In this document: positions 1-5,777 of the stretch, in pieces
Position numbering within the stretch: the first letter of the stretch is position 1
How the letters are laid out: each line of letters starts with the position of its first letter
Source of the DNA: JADHLJ01 sp038116915
GTDB lineage: Bacteria; Pseudomonadota; Alphaproteobacteria; Thalassobaculales; Thalassobaculaceae
DNA length: 7,597 bases
Direction of reading: 5' to 3'
Assembly (NCBI GenBank): GCA_038116915.1
Contig: JAYOEU010000202.1
Span: 1-7,597, forward strand
The notes under the pieces: generated by a model
The model's input: the letters and a program-made list of their open reading frames with translations, nothing else
What the model was told of the DNA's origin: nothing
Database searches by the model: none
Translations under genes and position numbers: made by a program

Positions 1-87
1 TTGATCCGTCACGCGGAAGATCCAGAGCCCGGCCCTGCCTTTCGCCAGGGCGACGGCAGAGAACTGTGGTCTTGGGGCTTGCGACAA
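1..87 (-). CDS. Possible 5' end of an unidentified gene leaving the window
   Basis: An open frame of 29 codons reads from a TTG at 87-85 to the window edge. It begins two bases after the TGA of the small membrane protein gene, which would allow translational coupling. The deduced peptide has a protein-like stretch (LWIFRVTD near residues 20-27) and GC-rich third positions, unlike a competing frame that opens with an ATG at about position 107 and has many A/T third bases. No strong ribosome binding site precedes the TTG and no family is recognisable from 29 residues. The true start could differ, or the stretch could be non-coding. Confidence 0.3.
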   Translation of the reverse strand, partial: MSQAPRPQFSAVALAKGRAGLWIFRVTDQ

Positions 88-89
88 TG

Positions 90-245
90 TCAATCCGGCC
101 CGGACCTTTCATCGGTTGAACGCCCGTCCCCCTCGTCGCGCCGCTTGCGGCTGTCCCGGATCCGGGTGAACAGCGCGATGGCGCCGATGACGATGACGCC
201 GAAGACCAGGAACAGCGATAGGCCGTCGTCCTGTCCGTGTTGCAT
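90..245 (-). CDS. Small single-pass membrane protein (51 aa), hypothetical
   Basis: This short gene encodes 51 residues. Residues 1-8 are polar, residues 9-26 form one hydrophobic segment (LSLFLVFGVIVIGAIALF) long enough to cross the membrane, and a strongly basic stretch follows (RIRDSRKRR) before a charged tail. By the positive-inside rule the C-terminus should lie in the cytoplasm. A GGGAG sequence sits 7 bases before the ATG, which supports translation. It is divergent from the catabolic genes that begin at 378. No family is recognised. The size and shape recall small accessory subunits of membrane complexes, but no motif identifies one, and function is unknown. The main doubt is whether so short a frame is a real gene; the clean transmembrane-plus-basic layout argues that it is. 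Confidence 0.55.
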   Translation of the reverse strand: MQHGQDDGLSLFLVFGVIVIGAIALFTRIRDSRKRRDEGDGRSTDERSGPD

Positions 246-329
246 GACCGCGCTCCCGTTCTGGCGTTCCCGCGCCGAGCCTACCATGTCGGTGATGGAT
301 TCCAGCGCCCCCTGCCCAGCGCCGGTGTG

Positions 330-347
330 GCGAGTGTACGCTCTCGC
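330..347. promoter_or_regulatory. Imperfect palindrome in divergent intergenic gap, possible operator
   Basis: The 18 bases GCGAGTGTACGCTCTCGC are centred on GTAC, with matching GAG/CTC arms and one mismatched pair between arm and core. GCGAG and CTCGC at the ends can also pair as a 5-bp stem. The site lies about 30 bases before the ATG of the first plus-strand gene, in the gap between divergent genes, where a regulator could bind. No convincing -35/-10 pair was found beside it and no regulator gene is in the window, so this is only a candidate. Confidence 0.2.
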
Positions 348-377
348 AATTCTTCGGCGGCGAGGCGGGGCGACGGC

Positions 378-902
378 ATGATTTACATGGTGGAAATGGA
401 CCTCATCGAGCGGGCCAGGCGGGTCGAGTGGGATGCCTGGTACCTGGCGCATACCAAGATGCTGCTGGGCATGCCGGGCTTTCACGCGACCCAGCGTTTC
501 GAGTGCCTGCATGACGCGCCGGCGCCGTTCGTGGCGCTGCATCATGTGGACGGGCCGGAGTTCTTCGAGAGCACCCCCTACCGCACCCAGGCCGGGCCGG
601 CGGGAACCGGGGAGTGGCGGACCCGGCATGCGAATTGGAGCCGCAATCTGTTCGACGGGATGGACGCGACGCCGGTGGTTCCGCTCGAGGGCGGCCTGAT
701 CGTCGTCGAGGAGGGCGGGGAGGCCGGCGTTCCGGCGGGGGTGAAGGTCACCTGGCTGAAATCCGTCGCACTCGACAAGGATGTCGCGCGGCGCGGTTTT
801 GGCGTGACGGATGATCTCGAAACCCTGCGCCCTGCGGTCGGGGCGCCCGGCATCCGGGTACTGAAACCGCTGATCCCGCGCCTCACCAAGGCCGATCTTT
901 GA
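378..902 (+). CDS. DUF4286/EthD-like dimeric alpha-beta barrel protein (174 aa)
   Basis: The first ~70 residues fit the ferredoxin-like barrel of the DUF4286/EthD type. A beta strand (IYMVEMDL, 2-9) leads to a helix with W21, Y22 and H25, then a GMPGF turn (31-35), a second strand and a third strand with FVALHHVDGPEFFES (51-65). Proteins of this fold are small dimers that often accompany catabolic operons as accessory factors or small-ring enzymes, and the reaction here is unknown. Residues 100-174 carry further strands (GGLIVVEE, VKVTWLKSV, GIRVLKPL) and may be a degenerate second barrel, since single-domain members are nearer 100 residues. The ATG at 378 follows a GAGGCGGGG purine stretch; an ATG at 387 is an alternative. 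It is the first of four co-directional genes, 21 bases before the SDR gene. A homologue lies at 7242-7595. Confidence 0.75.
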   Translation: MIYMVEMDLIERARRVEWDAWYLAHTKMLLGMPGFHATQRFECLHDAPAPFVALHHVDGPEFFESTPYRTQAGPAGTGEWRTRHANWSRNLFDGMDATPVVPLEGGLIVVEEGGEAGVPAGVKVTWLKSVALDKDVARRGFGVTDDLETLRPAVGAPGIRVLKPLIPRLTKADL

Positions 903-923
903 GCCACGACGGAGGAAACCGAC

Positions 924-1694
924 ATGCGTCTCGCCGATAGGGTTGCCATCGTCACCGGGGCCGCGGGCGGCATCGGCGAGGCGGTGGCCCACATGTTCGC
1001 CGATAACGGCGCCGCGATCCTCGCTGCCGACATGAACGGCGCCGGCGCCGCCGACACCGCCGAGGCGATCAAGGCCAAGGGCGGCAACGCCTCGTCCTTC
1101 CAGCTCGACGTGGCCGATCCCGCCGCCTGCACCGCGCTGGTGGCCGACGCCATCGCGAAGCATGGCCGGGTCGATATCATGGCCAATGTCGCCGGTGTCG
1201 GGCATTTCGGCCATTTCAACGACCTTTCGCCCGAGGAGTTCGACCGGGTGATGCGGATCAACGTCAACGGCACCTTCTACTGCGCCCAGGCGGCGGCGCG
1301 CGAGATGATCAAGCGCAAATACGGCCGCATCATCAATGTCGCCTCGATCGCCGGTGAGCGGGCGGGTGAGTACCGGCCGGCCTACGGCACCTCCAAGGCG
1401 GCGGTGATCGGCCTCACTCGCCAGGGCGCGCGGGATCTCGGCGCCCAGGGCATCACGGTCAACGCCATCGCGCCGGGGCCGGTGGACACGCCGCTGACCC
1501 GCAAGGTGCACACCGACAACACCCGCAAGAACTATCTGAAGGTGATTCCCGCCGGCCGATATGGCACGGTCGAGGAAATGGCCGACGCGGCCCTGTTCCT
1601 CGCCGGCGAGGCGGCGGGCTATGTGAACGGGCATATCCTGTTCGTCGATGGCGGCTATGTGTCTGCGGGAGTCGCCGAGGTCTCGGCGGACTAG
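924..1694 (+). CDS. Short-chain dehydrogenase/reductase (SDR), classical, probably NAD-dependent
   Basis: This is a full-length classical SDR of 256 residues, a cytoplasmic oxidoreductase that interconverts an alcohol and a ketone using a nicotinamide cofactor. The TGxxxGxG cofactor loop is T11 to G18. D36 at the end of the second strand favours NAD(H) over NADP(H). LDVAD at 61-65 contacts the adenine ring, and NVAG at 88-91 stands in for the usual NNAG. The catalytic set is N113, S141, Y154 and K158 (YGTSK). PG at 184-185 and the C-terminal VDGGY are typical of the beta-oxoacyl-ACP reductase-like branch. A strong GGAGG lies 8 bases before the ATG. It sits between the barrel protein and the Fe-type dehydrogenase, so it probably acts in the same pathway. 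The substrate cannot be read from sequence; a FabG role in lipid synthesis is unlikely in this context. Confidence 0.93.
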   Translation: MRLADRVAIVTGAAGGIGEAVAHMFADNGAAILAADMNGAGAADTAEAIKAKGGNASSFQLDVADPAACTALVADAIAKHGRVDIMANVAGVGHFGHFNDLSPEEFDRVMRINVNGTFYCAQAAAREMIKRKYGRIINVASIAGERAGEYRPAYGTSKAAVIGLTRQGARDLGAQGITVNAIAPGPVDTPLTRKVHTDNTRKNYLKVIPAGRYGTVEEMADAALFLAGEAAGYVNGHILFVDGGYVSAGVAEVSAD

Positions 1695-1720
1695 AGCCAA
1701 GGGGATAAGGGAGAGCGGCA

Positions 1721-2893
1721 ATGGTACAGACCGGACGGGTCGCCTTCGGGGCGATGGATGCGGTGACCTTCGGCACGCCGATGGCCGAGGCGGTCGCGGC
1801 CGAGGTGGCGCGGCTTGGCGCCGAGCGGGTTTTCCTGATGGTCAGCGGCACTCTGAACCGCACGACCGACGAGATCGCCAAGCTGCGCCGCGCGCTCGGC
1901 AACAAGGTGGTCGGCGAGTTCGACAGGATGTCCCCGCACACCCCGCGCGGCGATGTCATCGCGGCAACCCGCGCGGCGCGCGAGGCCAAGGCGGATCTGA
2001 TCGTCACCTTCGGCGGCGGCTCGATCACCGACGGGGCCAAGGCGGTCTCGCTTTGCCTTGCCAATGATATCGACACGCCGGAAGCGATGGATGTGCTGCG
2101 CACGGTGATCGCGCCGGACGGCACCGCCACGCCGCCCGACGTCAAGGCGCCGAGTGTGCATCAGATCACCATCCCGACGACGCTGTCCGGGGGCGAGTTC
2201 AGCGCCATCTCCGGCGTCACCGACGAGCGCACGCACGTCAAGGAGCTGTTCCGCCATCCCGGCATCATGCCCAAGGCGGTGATCCTCGATCCGGCGCCGA
2301 CGGTCCACACGCCGGAATGGCTGTTCCTGTCCACCGGAATCCGGGCGGTCGACCACTGTGTCGAGGGTGTCTGCTCGAACGAGGCGCATCCCTATGGCGA
2401 TGCCCAGGCGCTGAAGGGGCTGTCATTGCTGACCAGCGGTCTGAAGCGGGTCAAGGCGGACCCGAGCGACATCGATGCCCGGCTGGATTGCCAGATGGGG
2501 ACCTGGATGTCGATGGCGCCGCTCGCAAGCGGCGTGCCGATGGGCGCCAGCCACGGGATCGGCTATGTCCTGGGCGCCGTGCACGGCGTTCCGCACGGCC
2601 ACACCTCCTGCATCATGCTGCCCTATGTGATGCACTGGAACAAACCGGTGAACGCCGCCCGCCAGGAGCTTGTCGCCGCCGCCATGGGTCGGCCAGGCGA
2701 GGATGCGGGTGATCTGCTGGACGCCTTCATCGGCGGCCTCGACATGCCGCGCAGCCTCGGGGCGGTGAAGATCGGGACGGAGCATTTCCAGCGCATCGCC
2801 GAGCAATCCATGGGCACCCCCTGGATCCCGCGCAACCCCCGCAAGATCAACGGTCCGGCGGAGGTCATGGAGATCCTGGAGCTGGCGAAATAG
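1721..2893 (+). CDS. Iron-containing alcohol dehydrogenase family protein, maleylacetate reductase-like
   Basis: This 390-residue protein belongs to the group III (iron-type) alcohol dehydrogenases. GGGSITDGAK (98-107) is the pyrophosphate-binding loop and IPTTLSGGEFS (151-161) the second cofactor motif. The metal-site region aligns as GIRAVDHCVEG (206-216), GASHG (275-279) and VPHGHT (290-295). This gives H212, H278 and H292, but R208 stands where metal-dependent members have aspartate. Loss of that aspartate and the GxxHxxxxxLG...PH spacing resemble maleylacetate reductases, which reduce maleylacetate to 3-oxoadipate at the end of hydroxyquinol and chlorocatechol pathways. It is longer than a typical maleylacetate reductase (about 350), with an extra stretch around 112-147, so another ketone or aldehyde substrate is possible. 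GGGAG lies 7 bases before the ATG and the gap to the SDR gene is 26 bases, which suggests one operon. Confidence 0.88.
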   Translation: MVQTGRVAFGAMDAVTFGTPMAEAVAAEVARLGAERVFLMVSGTLNRTTDEIAKLRRALGNKVVGEFDRMSPHTPRGDVIAATRAAREAKADLIVTFGGGSITDGAKAVSLCLANDIDTPEAMDVLRTVIAPDGTATPPDVKAPSVHQITIPTTLSGGEFSAISGVTDERTHVKELFRHPGIMPKAVILDPAPTVHTPEWLFLSTGIRAVDHCVEGVCSNEAHPYGDAQALKGLSLLTSGLKRVKADPSDIDARLDCQMGTWMSMAPLASGVPMGASHGIGYVLGAVHGVPHGHTSCIMLPYVMHWNKPVNAARQELVAAAMGRPGEDAGDLLDAFIGGLDMPRSLGAVKIGTEHFQRIAEQSMGTPWIPRNPRKINGPAEVMEILELAK

Positions 2894-2947
2894 CCACGCG
2901 GCGCCGAATATCGCCACCGCCCCCGCGGCCTGCAAGGAAGCCTGATC

Positions 2948-3784
2948 ATGTCCGACCGGTATGATGTGGAAATTGAGGATCTGGAATATGCCAGCCCCGG
3001 CGGGAGTCCGCTGCTCGCGCGGCTCTACAAGCCGAAAGGGCCGGGTCCTTTCCCCGGCGTCGTGGAGGTGCATGGCGGCGCCTGGACCCAGAATGACCGG
3101 TTGACCAACACGCCGATTCATCAGCCGCTGGCCGAGAGCGGCGTGGTGGTGATGGCGATCGATTTCCGGATGCCGCCGGGCGCGATGTATCCGGCGTCCC
3201 TGCGCGACATCAACGCGGCTGTCCGCTGGCTGAAGGCGAATGGCGGGCGGTACGGCACCCGTCCGGATCTGGTCGGCCTGCTCGGCACGTCCAGCGGCGG
3301 CCATCAGGCGATGCTGAGCGCGCTGAGGCCCGATGATCCGCTGTTCGCTCCCGAGGGTTCCGGCGGGCCGCATGACGCCAAGGTGGCGTTCGTCGCGCTC
3401 TGCTGGTCGGTGCTGGACCCGCTGGCGCGGTATCGCATGGTCCAGTCCAAAGGCATTCAGCGGCTGGTCGACGCCCACCATGCCTATTGGCCTTCCGAGG
3501 AGGATATGTCCAAGGGCAACCCGCAGCTAATCCTGGAGCGCAAGGACAAGTCGGAGCGGCCGCCGGTGCTGTTGCTGCAAGGCACCAATGACGACAACCT
3601 CACCCCCGACATGGCGGACCGTTTCGCGGCCGCCTACCGGGATTTCGGCGGCCAAATCACCTTGGAAAAGTTTCCCGGTGAGCCGCATGCCTTCATCGGC
3701 AAGGATCCGGGCTCGGCGAATTCCCGCCGCGCGATCGGCCTGATCACCGCCTTCGTGCATGAAAAGGCCGGAGCGAACGGGTAG
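2948..3784 (+). CDS. Alpha/beta hydrolase, esterase (HSL/BD-FAE-like)
   Basis: This 278-residue serine hydrolase has no signal peptide and should be cytoplasmic. HGGAW at 42-46 is the oxyanion-hole motif of the hormone-sensitive-lipase/acetyl-esterase type. The nucleophile elbow is GTSSG (113-117) with S115 as the likely nucleophile. The likely acid is D215 in QGTNDDN, and H247 in EPHAF completes the triad. Members of this group cleave short-chain carboxylic esters, and some act on lactones or carbamates. AAGGA lies about 9 bases before the ATG. The 54-base gap after the dehydrogenase gene is the longest within the plus-strand group but has no clear terminator, so it is probably the last gene of that operon. 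It ends 46 bases from the convergent cyclodeaminase-family gene. The substrate is unknown. Confidence 0.88.
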   Translation: MSDRYDVEIEDLEYASPGGSPLLARLYKPKGPGPFPGVVEVHGGAWTQNDRLTNTPIHQPLAESGVVVMAIDFRMPPGAMYPASLRDINAAVRWLKANGGRYGTRPDLVGLLGTSSGGHQAMLSALRPDDPLFAPEGSGGPHDAKVAFVALCWSVLDPLARYRMVQSKGIQRLVDAHHAYWPSEEDMSKGNPQLILERKDKSERPPVLLLQGTNDDNLTPDMADRFAAAYRDFGGQITLEKFPGEPHAFIGKDPGSANSRRAIGLITAFVHEKAGANG

Positions 3785-3810
3785 CGATCCGGCGCCGGGC
3801 TCGGGATCGC
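3784..3810. terminator. Hairpin in convergent junction, possible bidirectional terminator
   Basis: GCGATCC (3784-3790) and GGATCGC (3804-3810) are perfect 7-bp complements around a 13-base GC-rich loop. The stem starts on the last base of the esterase stop codon and ends where the hexamer repeat begins. It lies between converging genes, where a bidirectional terminator is expected. No T-run follows on either strand, so it does not match a standard intrinsic terminator; it may instead block 3' decay or pause polymerase. Confidence 0.4.
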
Positions 3811-3834
3811 ACTCAGACTCAGACTCAGACTCAG
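3811..3834. repeat. Tandem hexamer ACTCAG x4
   Basis: Four perfect copies of ACTCAG run head to tail and abut the hairpin on its right side. On the minus strand each copy supplies a TGA in the frame of the cyclodeaminase-family gene (3831-3833, 3825-3827, 3819-3821, 3813-3815). The first is its stop codon and three more follow at six-base steps. Such a perfect short repeat is prone to slipped-strand change in copy number, which here would leave the protein unchanged. Confidence 0.9.
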
Positions 3835-4799
3835 GCTTCGACCTTGGTCCCCGACCCGGCCGCCGCCGCCCTTTGATAGGCGAGCGCGGCGAGCGCCAGA
3901 TCACCGATCGCGTGGCCTCGGAACACAAAAGCCGTGCGCTGGGCGTCGTCGGTTCGGCCGGCGGTCCGTCCAAGCACCAGGCCCGGCAGATCGCCATGCA
4001 CCACCGACGGATCGGCGAGCTTGCTCTCCATCGCGGCTTCCTGTTCCAGATCGTCGATGATCACCCGGTCCAGCGCCGCGAAGCTCTCCTTGAACCAGGG
4101 CGCGGCGAGATCGGTGATCGCGGCGAAACCGCCGGGCTTCATCCGCCTGGCATCAAGGAAGGGGTCGACGCCGTCGGAGAAGGTGACCGAGGTGGTGATC
4201 AGATCGGAGCCCGCGACCACCTCGTCCGCGTCGCCGCAGACCACGGCGGCGAGACCGAGTTCGCCGGCGGTCCGGCACAGGGCGTCGATATTGGCACGCC
4301 CGCGGCCGAACACCCGGATCTCGCGCAGCGGATAGAGCGCATGGAACGCGGTGAGATGCGCGCGCGCTTGAACGCCGGCGCCGATGAACCCCGCGACCGC
4401 GCTGTCGGCCCGCGCCAGGCGTTTCGCCGCCGCCGCGCTGAGAGCCGCGGTGCGGATCGCGGTGATCCAGTTGCCATCCATCACCGCCAGCGGCAGGCCA
4501 GAAATCCCGTCCATCACGGTGATCTGGCTGTTGAGCCTCGGCAGTCCGCGCGTGTCGTTGTCGGGCGAGAGCAGCAGCGACTTGACGGCCATCACCGGCG
4601 GCTCGTCGCTGACCGCCAGGGTCGCCATCAGGAACCGCCCGTCGCCGGGCGTCACGCTCGCCTTCGGTGCCCACCGGACCTTGCCGGCGGCATGGCCGTG
4701 AATGAGATCCTCGATGGCTCGAACCGCTTCAGCCGTCGTGATGCCGAGGCCCTCAAGATCCTGCTCGCGTAGAAACAGCATGTGGCGCGGCTGGGTCAT
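3831..4799 (-). CDS. Ornithine cyclodeaminase/mu-crystallin family protein
   Basis: This 322-residue protein fits the ornithine cyclodeaminase/mu-crystallin family (usual length 310-350). The family includes ornithine and lysine cyclodeaminases, alanine dehydrogenase and cyclic ketimine reductases. K73 in AVKSL and R116 in ITAIRTAALSA match the conserved substrate-side Lys and Arg. The Rossmann fold carries GFIGAGVQARAHL (137-149), followed by VFGR at the end of the next strand and DLITTSVT (199-206). D230 in AITD is placed like the catalytic aspartate of cyclodeaminases. The start is the ATG at 4799: it overlaps the TGA of the upstream hydrolase as ATGA, has GGGAGG just before it, and gives the normal N-terminus. 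Whether it deaminates or reduces cannot be decided from sequence. In this setting, action on an imine or amino acid released by the neighbouring amidase is an inference. Confidence 0.9.
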   Translation of the reverse strand: MTQPRHMLFLREQDLEGLGITTAEAVRAIEDLIHGHAAGKVRWAPKASVTPGDGRFLMATLAVSDEPPVMAVKSLLLSPDNDTRGLPRLNSQITVMDGISGLPLAVMDGNWITAIRTAALSAAAAKRLARADSAVAGFIGAGVQARAHLTAFHALYPLREIRVFGRGRANIDALCRTAGELGLAAVVCGDADEVVAGSDLITTSVTFSDGVDPFLDARRMKPGGFAAITDLAAPWFKESFAALDRVIIDDLEQEAAMESKLADPSVVHGDLPGLVLGRTAGRTDDAQRTAFVFRGHAIGDLALAALAYQRAAAAGSGTKVEA

Positions 4800-5776
4800 G
4801 AGTCCTCCCGGTCGAGCCCTGACAGGAAGCTCAGGAGCGCGTCGTTGACCGGGCCGGGCGCTTCCTGCTGAACCCAGTGGCCGGCGCCGTCGATGATCCG
4901 CGCGGACCGCATGTCGGTACACAGGCCGGTGACGTCGGCGTAGGAATCATGCCCAGGCACGAAACGCCGGACGATGTCCTTTTCCCCGCCGATGAAGCAG
5001 GAGGGCTGATGCACCGGCACCGTGCCCATTTCGGGAAGCATCGCGAAGTCCCGGTCCTGATTGCGGTAGCGGTCGATCGGTCCCCGGAACCCGCCGGCCG
5101 TGAAATTCTCGACGAAATAGTCGAGATCCCGCGCGGTCAACCAGGCGGGGAACGGGTCGGGATCAACCATCGGGGCGAGCAGGCCGCCGTCCGGATCCCG
5201 GTCGAGCCAACTGTCCAGCGACGGGGCGTCGCCGGAGATCGAATAGTAGATCTTGCGCAAAGAGAGGCGGATATCGGCCTCAAGCTCGCGTTCCGCCACG
5301 CCTTCGTCCTGGAAATAGAGCTGATAGAAGAACTTGTCCTTGTAGAGCCGCCGCCAGAACGCGAGCTGGGAGACCTTCAGGCGCCGGCGGTAGGGCACGC
5401 TCAGGCCCGCGACCGCCGAAATGCGGTCTGCATGAAGAGCGGCGGTGTTCCAGCAGATCGGCGCCCCCCAGTCATGCCCCATCAGGATCGCCCGCCGCGC
5501 GCCGAACGCATCGATGAGGCCGATCAGATCGTCCATGATATCGGCCAGCGCGTAGTCCTCGACGGCGGGCGGCTTGTCGCTGCCGCCATAGCCGCGCACA
5601 TCCGGCGCGACCACGCGGTAGCCGGCCTTGGCGATCGGCTTGATCTGGTGTCGCCACGAGTACCAAAGCTCCGGCCAGCCATGGACCAGGATCACCAGCG
5701 GCCCATCGCCGGCCACCGCGCAGCGCAGGGTGATCCCGTTGGTCCTGATCATTCGGAGGTCGAAATCTGTATGCAT
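4796..5776 (-). CDS. Epoxide hydrolase-like alpha/beta hydrolase
   Basis: The 326-residue product matches soluble epoxide hydrolases, which open an epoxide to a diol through an aspartyl ester intermediate. HGWPE (32-36) is the HGxP oxyanion motif. GHDWGAP (100-106) places nucleophile D102. The lid has FFYQLYFQDEGVAE (149-162), where Y151 matches the first epoxide-polarising Tyr of mammalian soluble epoxide hydrolase, and RYRN (236-239), where Y237 matches the second. D267 (GGEKD) and H300 (GAGHW) complete the triad. Both lid tyrosines favour epoxide hydrolase over haloalkane or fluoroacetate dehalogenase, which share the Asp nucleophile. The ATG at 5776 is one base after the TGA of the amidase gene and opens the expected N-terminal strand. 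The frame continues 48 codons upstream, but only as a shadow of the amidase gene. Its TGA overlaps the next ATG. Cytoplasmic. Confidence 0.9.
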   Translation of the reverse strand: MHTDFDLRMIRTNGITLRCAVAGDGPLVILVHGWPELWYSWRHQIKPIAKAGYRVVAPDVRGYGGSDKPPAVEDYALADIMDDLIGLIDAFGARRAILMGHDWGAPICWNTAALHADRISAVAGLSVPYRRRLKVSQLAFWRRLYKDKFFYQLYFQDEGVAERELEADIRLSLRKIYYSISGDAPSLDSWLDRDPDGGLLAPMVDPDPFPAWLTARDLDYFVENFTAGGFRGPIDRYRNQDRDFAMLPEMGTVPVHQPSCFIGGEKDIVRRFVPGHDSYADVTGLCTDMRSARIIDGAGHWVQQEAPGPVNDALLSFLSGLDREDS

Positions 5777-5777
5777 C

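Noticed and set aside
32..51. GCCCTG/CAGGGC hairpin as a terminator for the small membrane protein gene
   Set aside because: The 6-bp stem has no T-run and lies inside a possibly coding frame, so chance pairing in GC-rich DNA is likely.
88..93. TTGACA on the minus strand resembling a -35 box
   Set aside because: No -10-like hexamer lies at the proper spacing, and the site spans the end of the small membrane protein gene.
237..377. A 47-codon upstream extension of the first barrel protein
   Set aside because: It would overlap the start of the divergent small gene and would put non-conserved sequence before the first strand of the fold.
1..381. A 126-codon plus-strand frame at the left edge
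   Set aside because: It has no recognisable domain, is serine/arginine-rich and runs antisense to the membrane protein gene and through the intergenic gap.
90..1721. A 543-codon open frame antisense to the SDR and barrel genes
   Set aside because: It is a high-GC shadow: its composition is arginine/glycine/histidine-rich with no fold signature, while the opposite strand encodes clear families. Only its last 51 codons look like a real gene.
4800..4922. A 41-residue N-terminal extension of the cyclodeaminase-family protein
   Set aside because: The extension is an arginine-rich shadow of the hydrolase C-terminus. The ATGA overlap and the purine-rich site favour the ATG at 4799.
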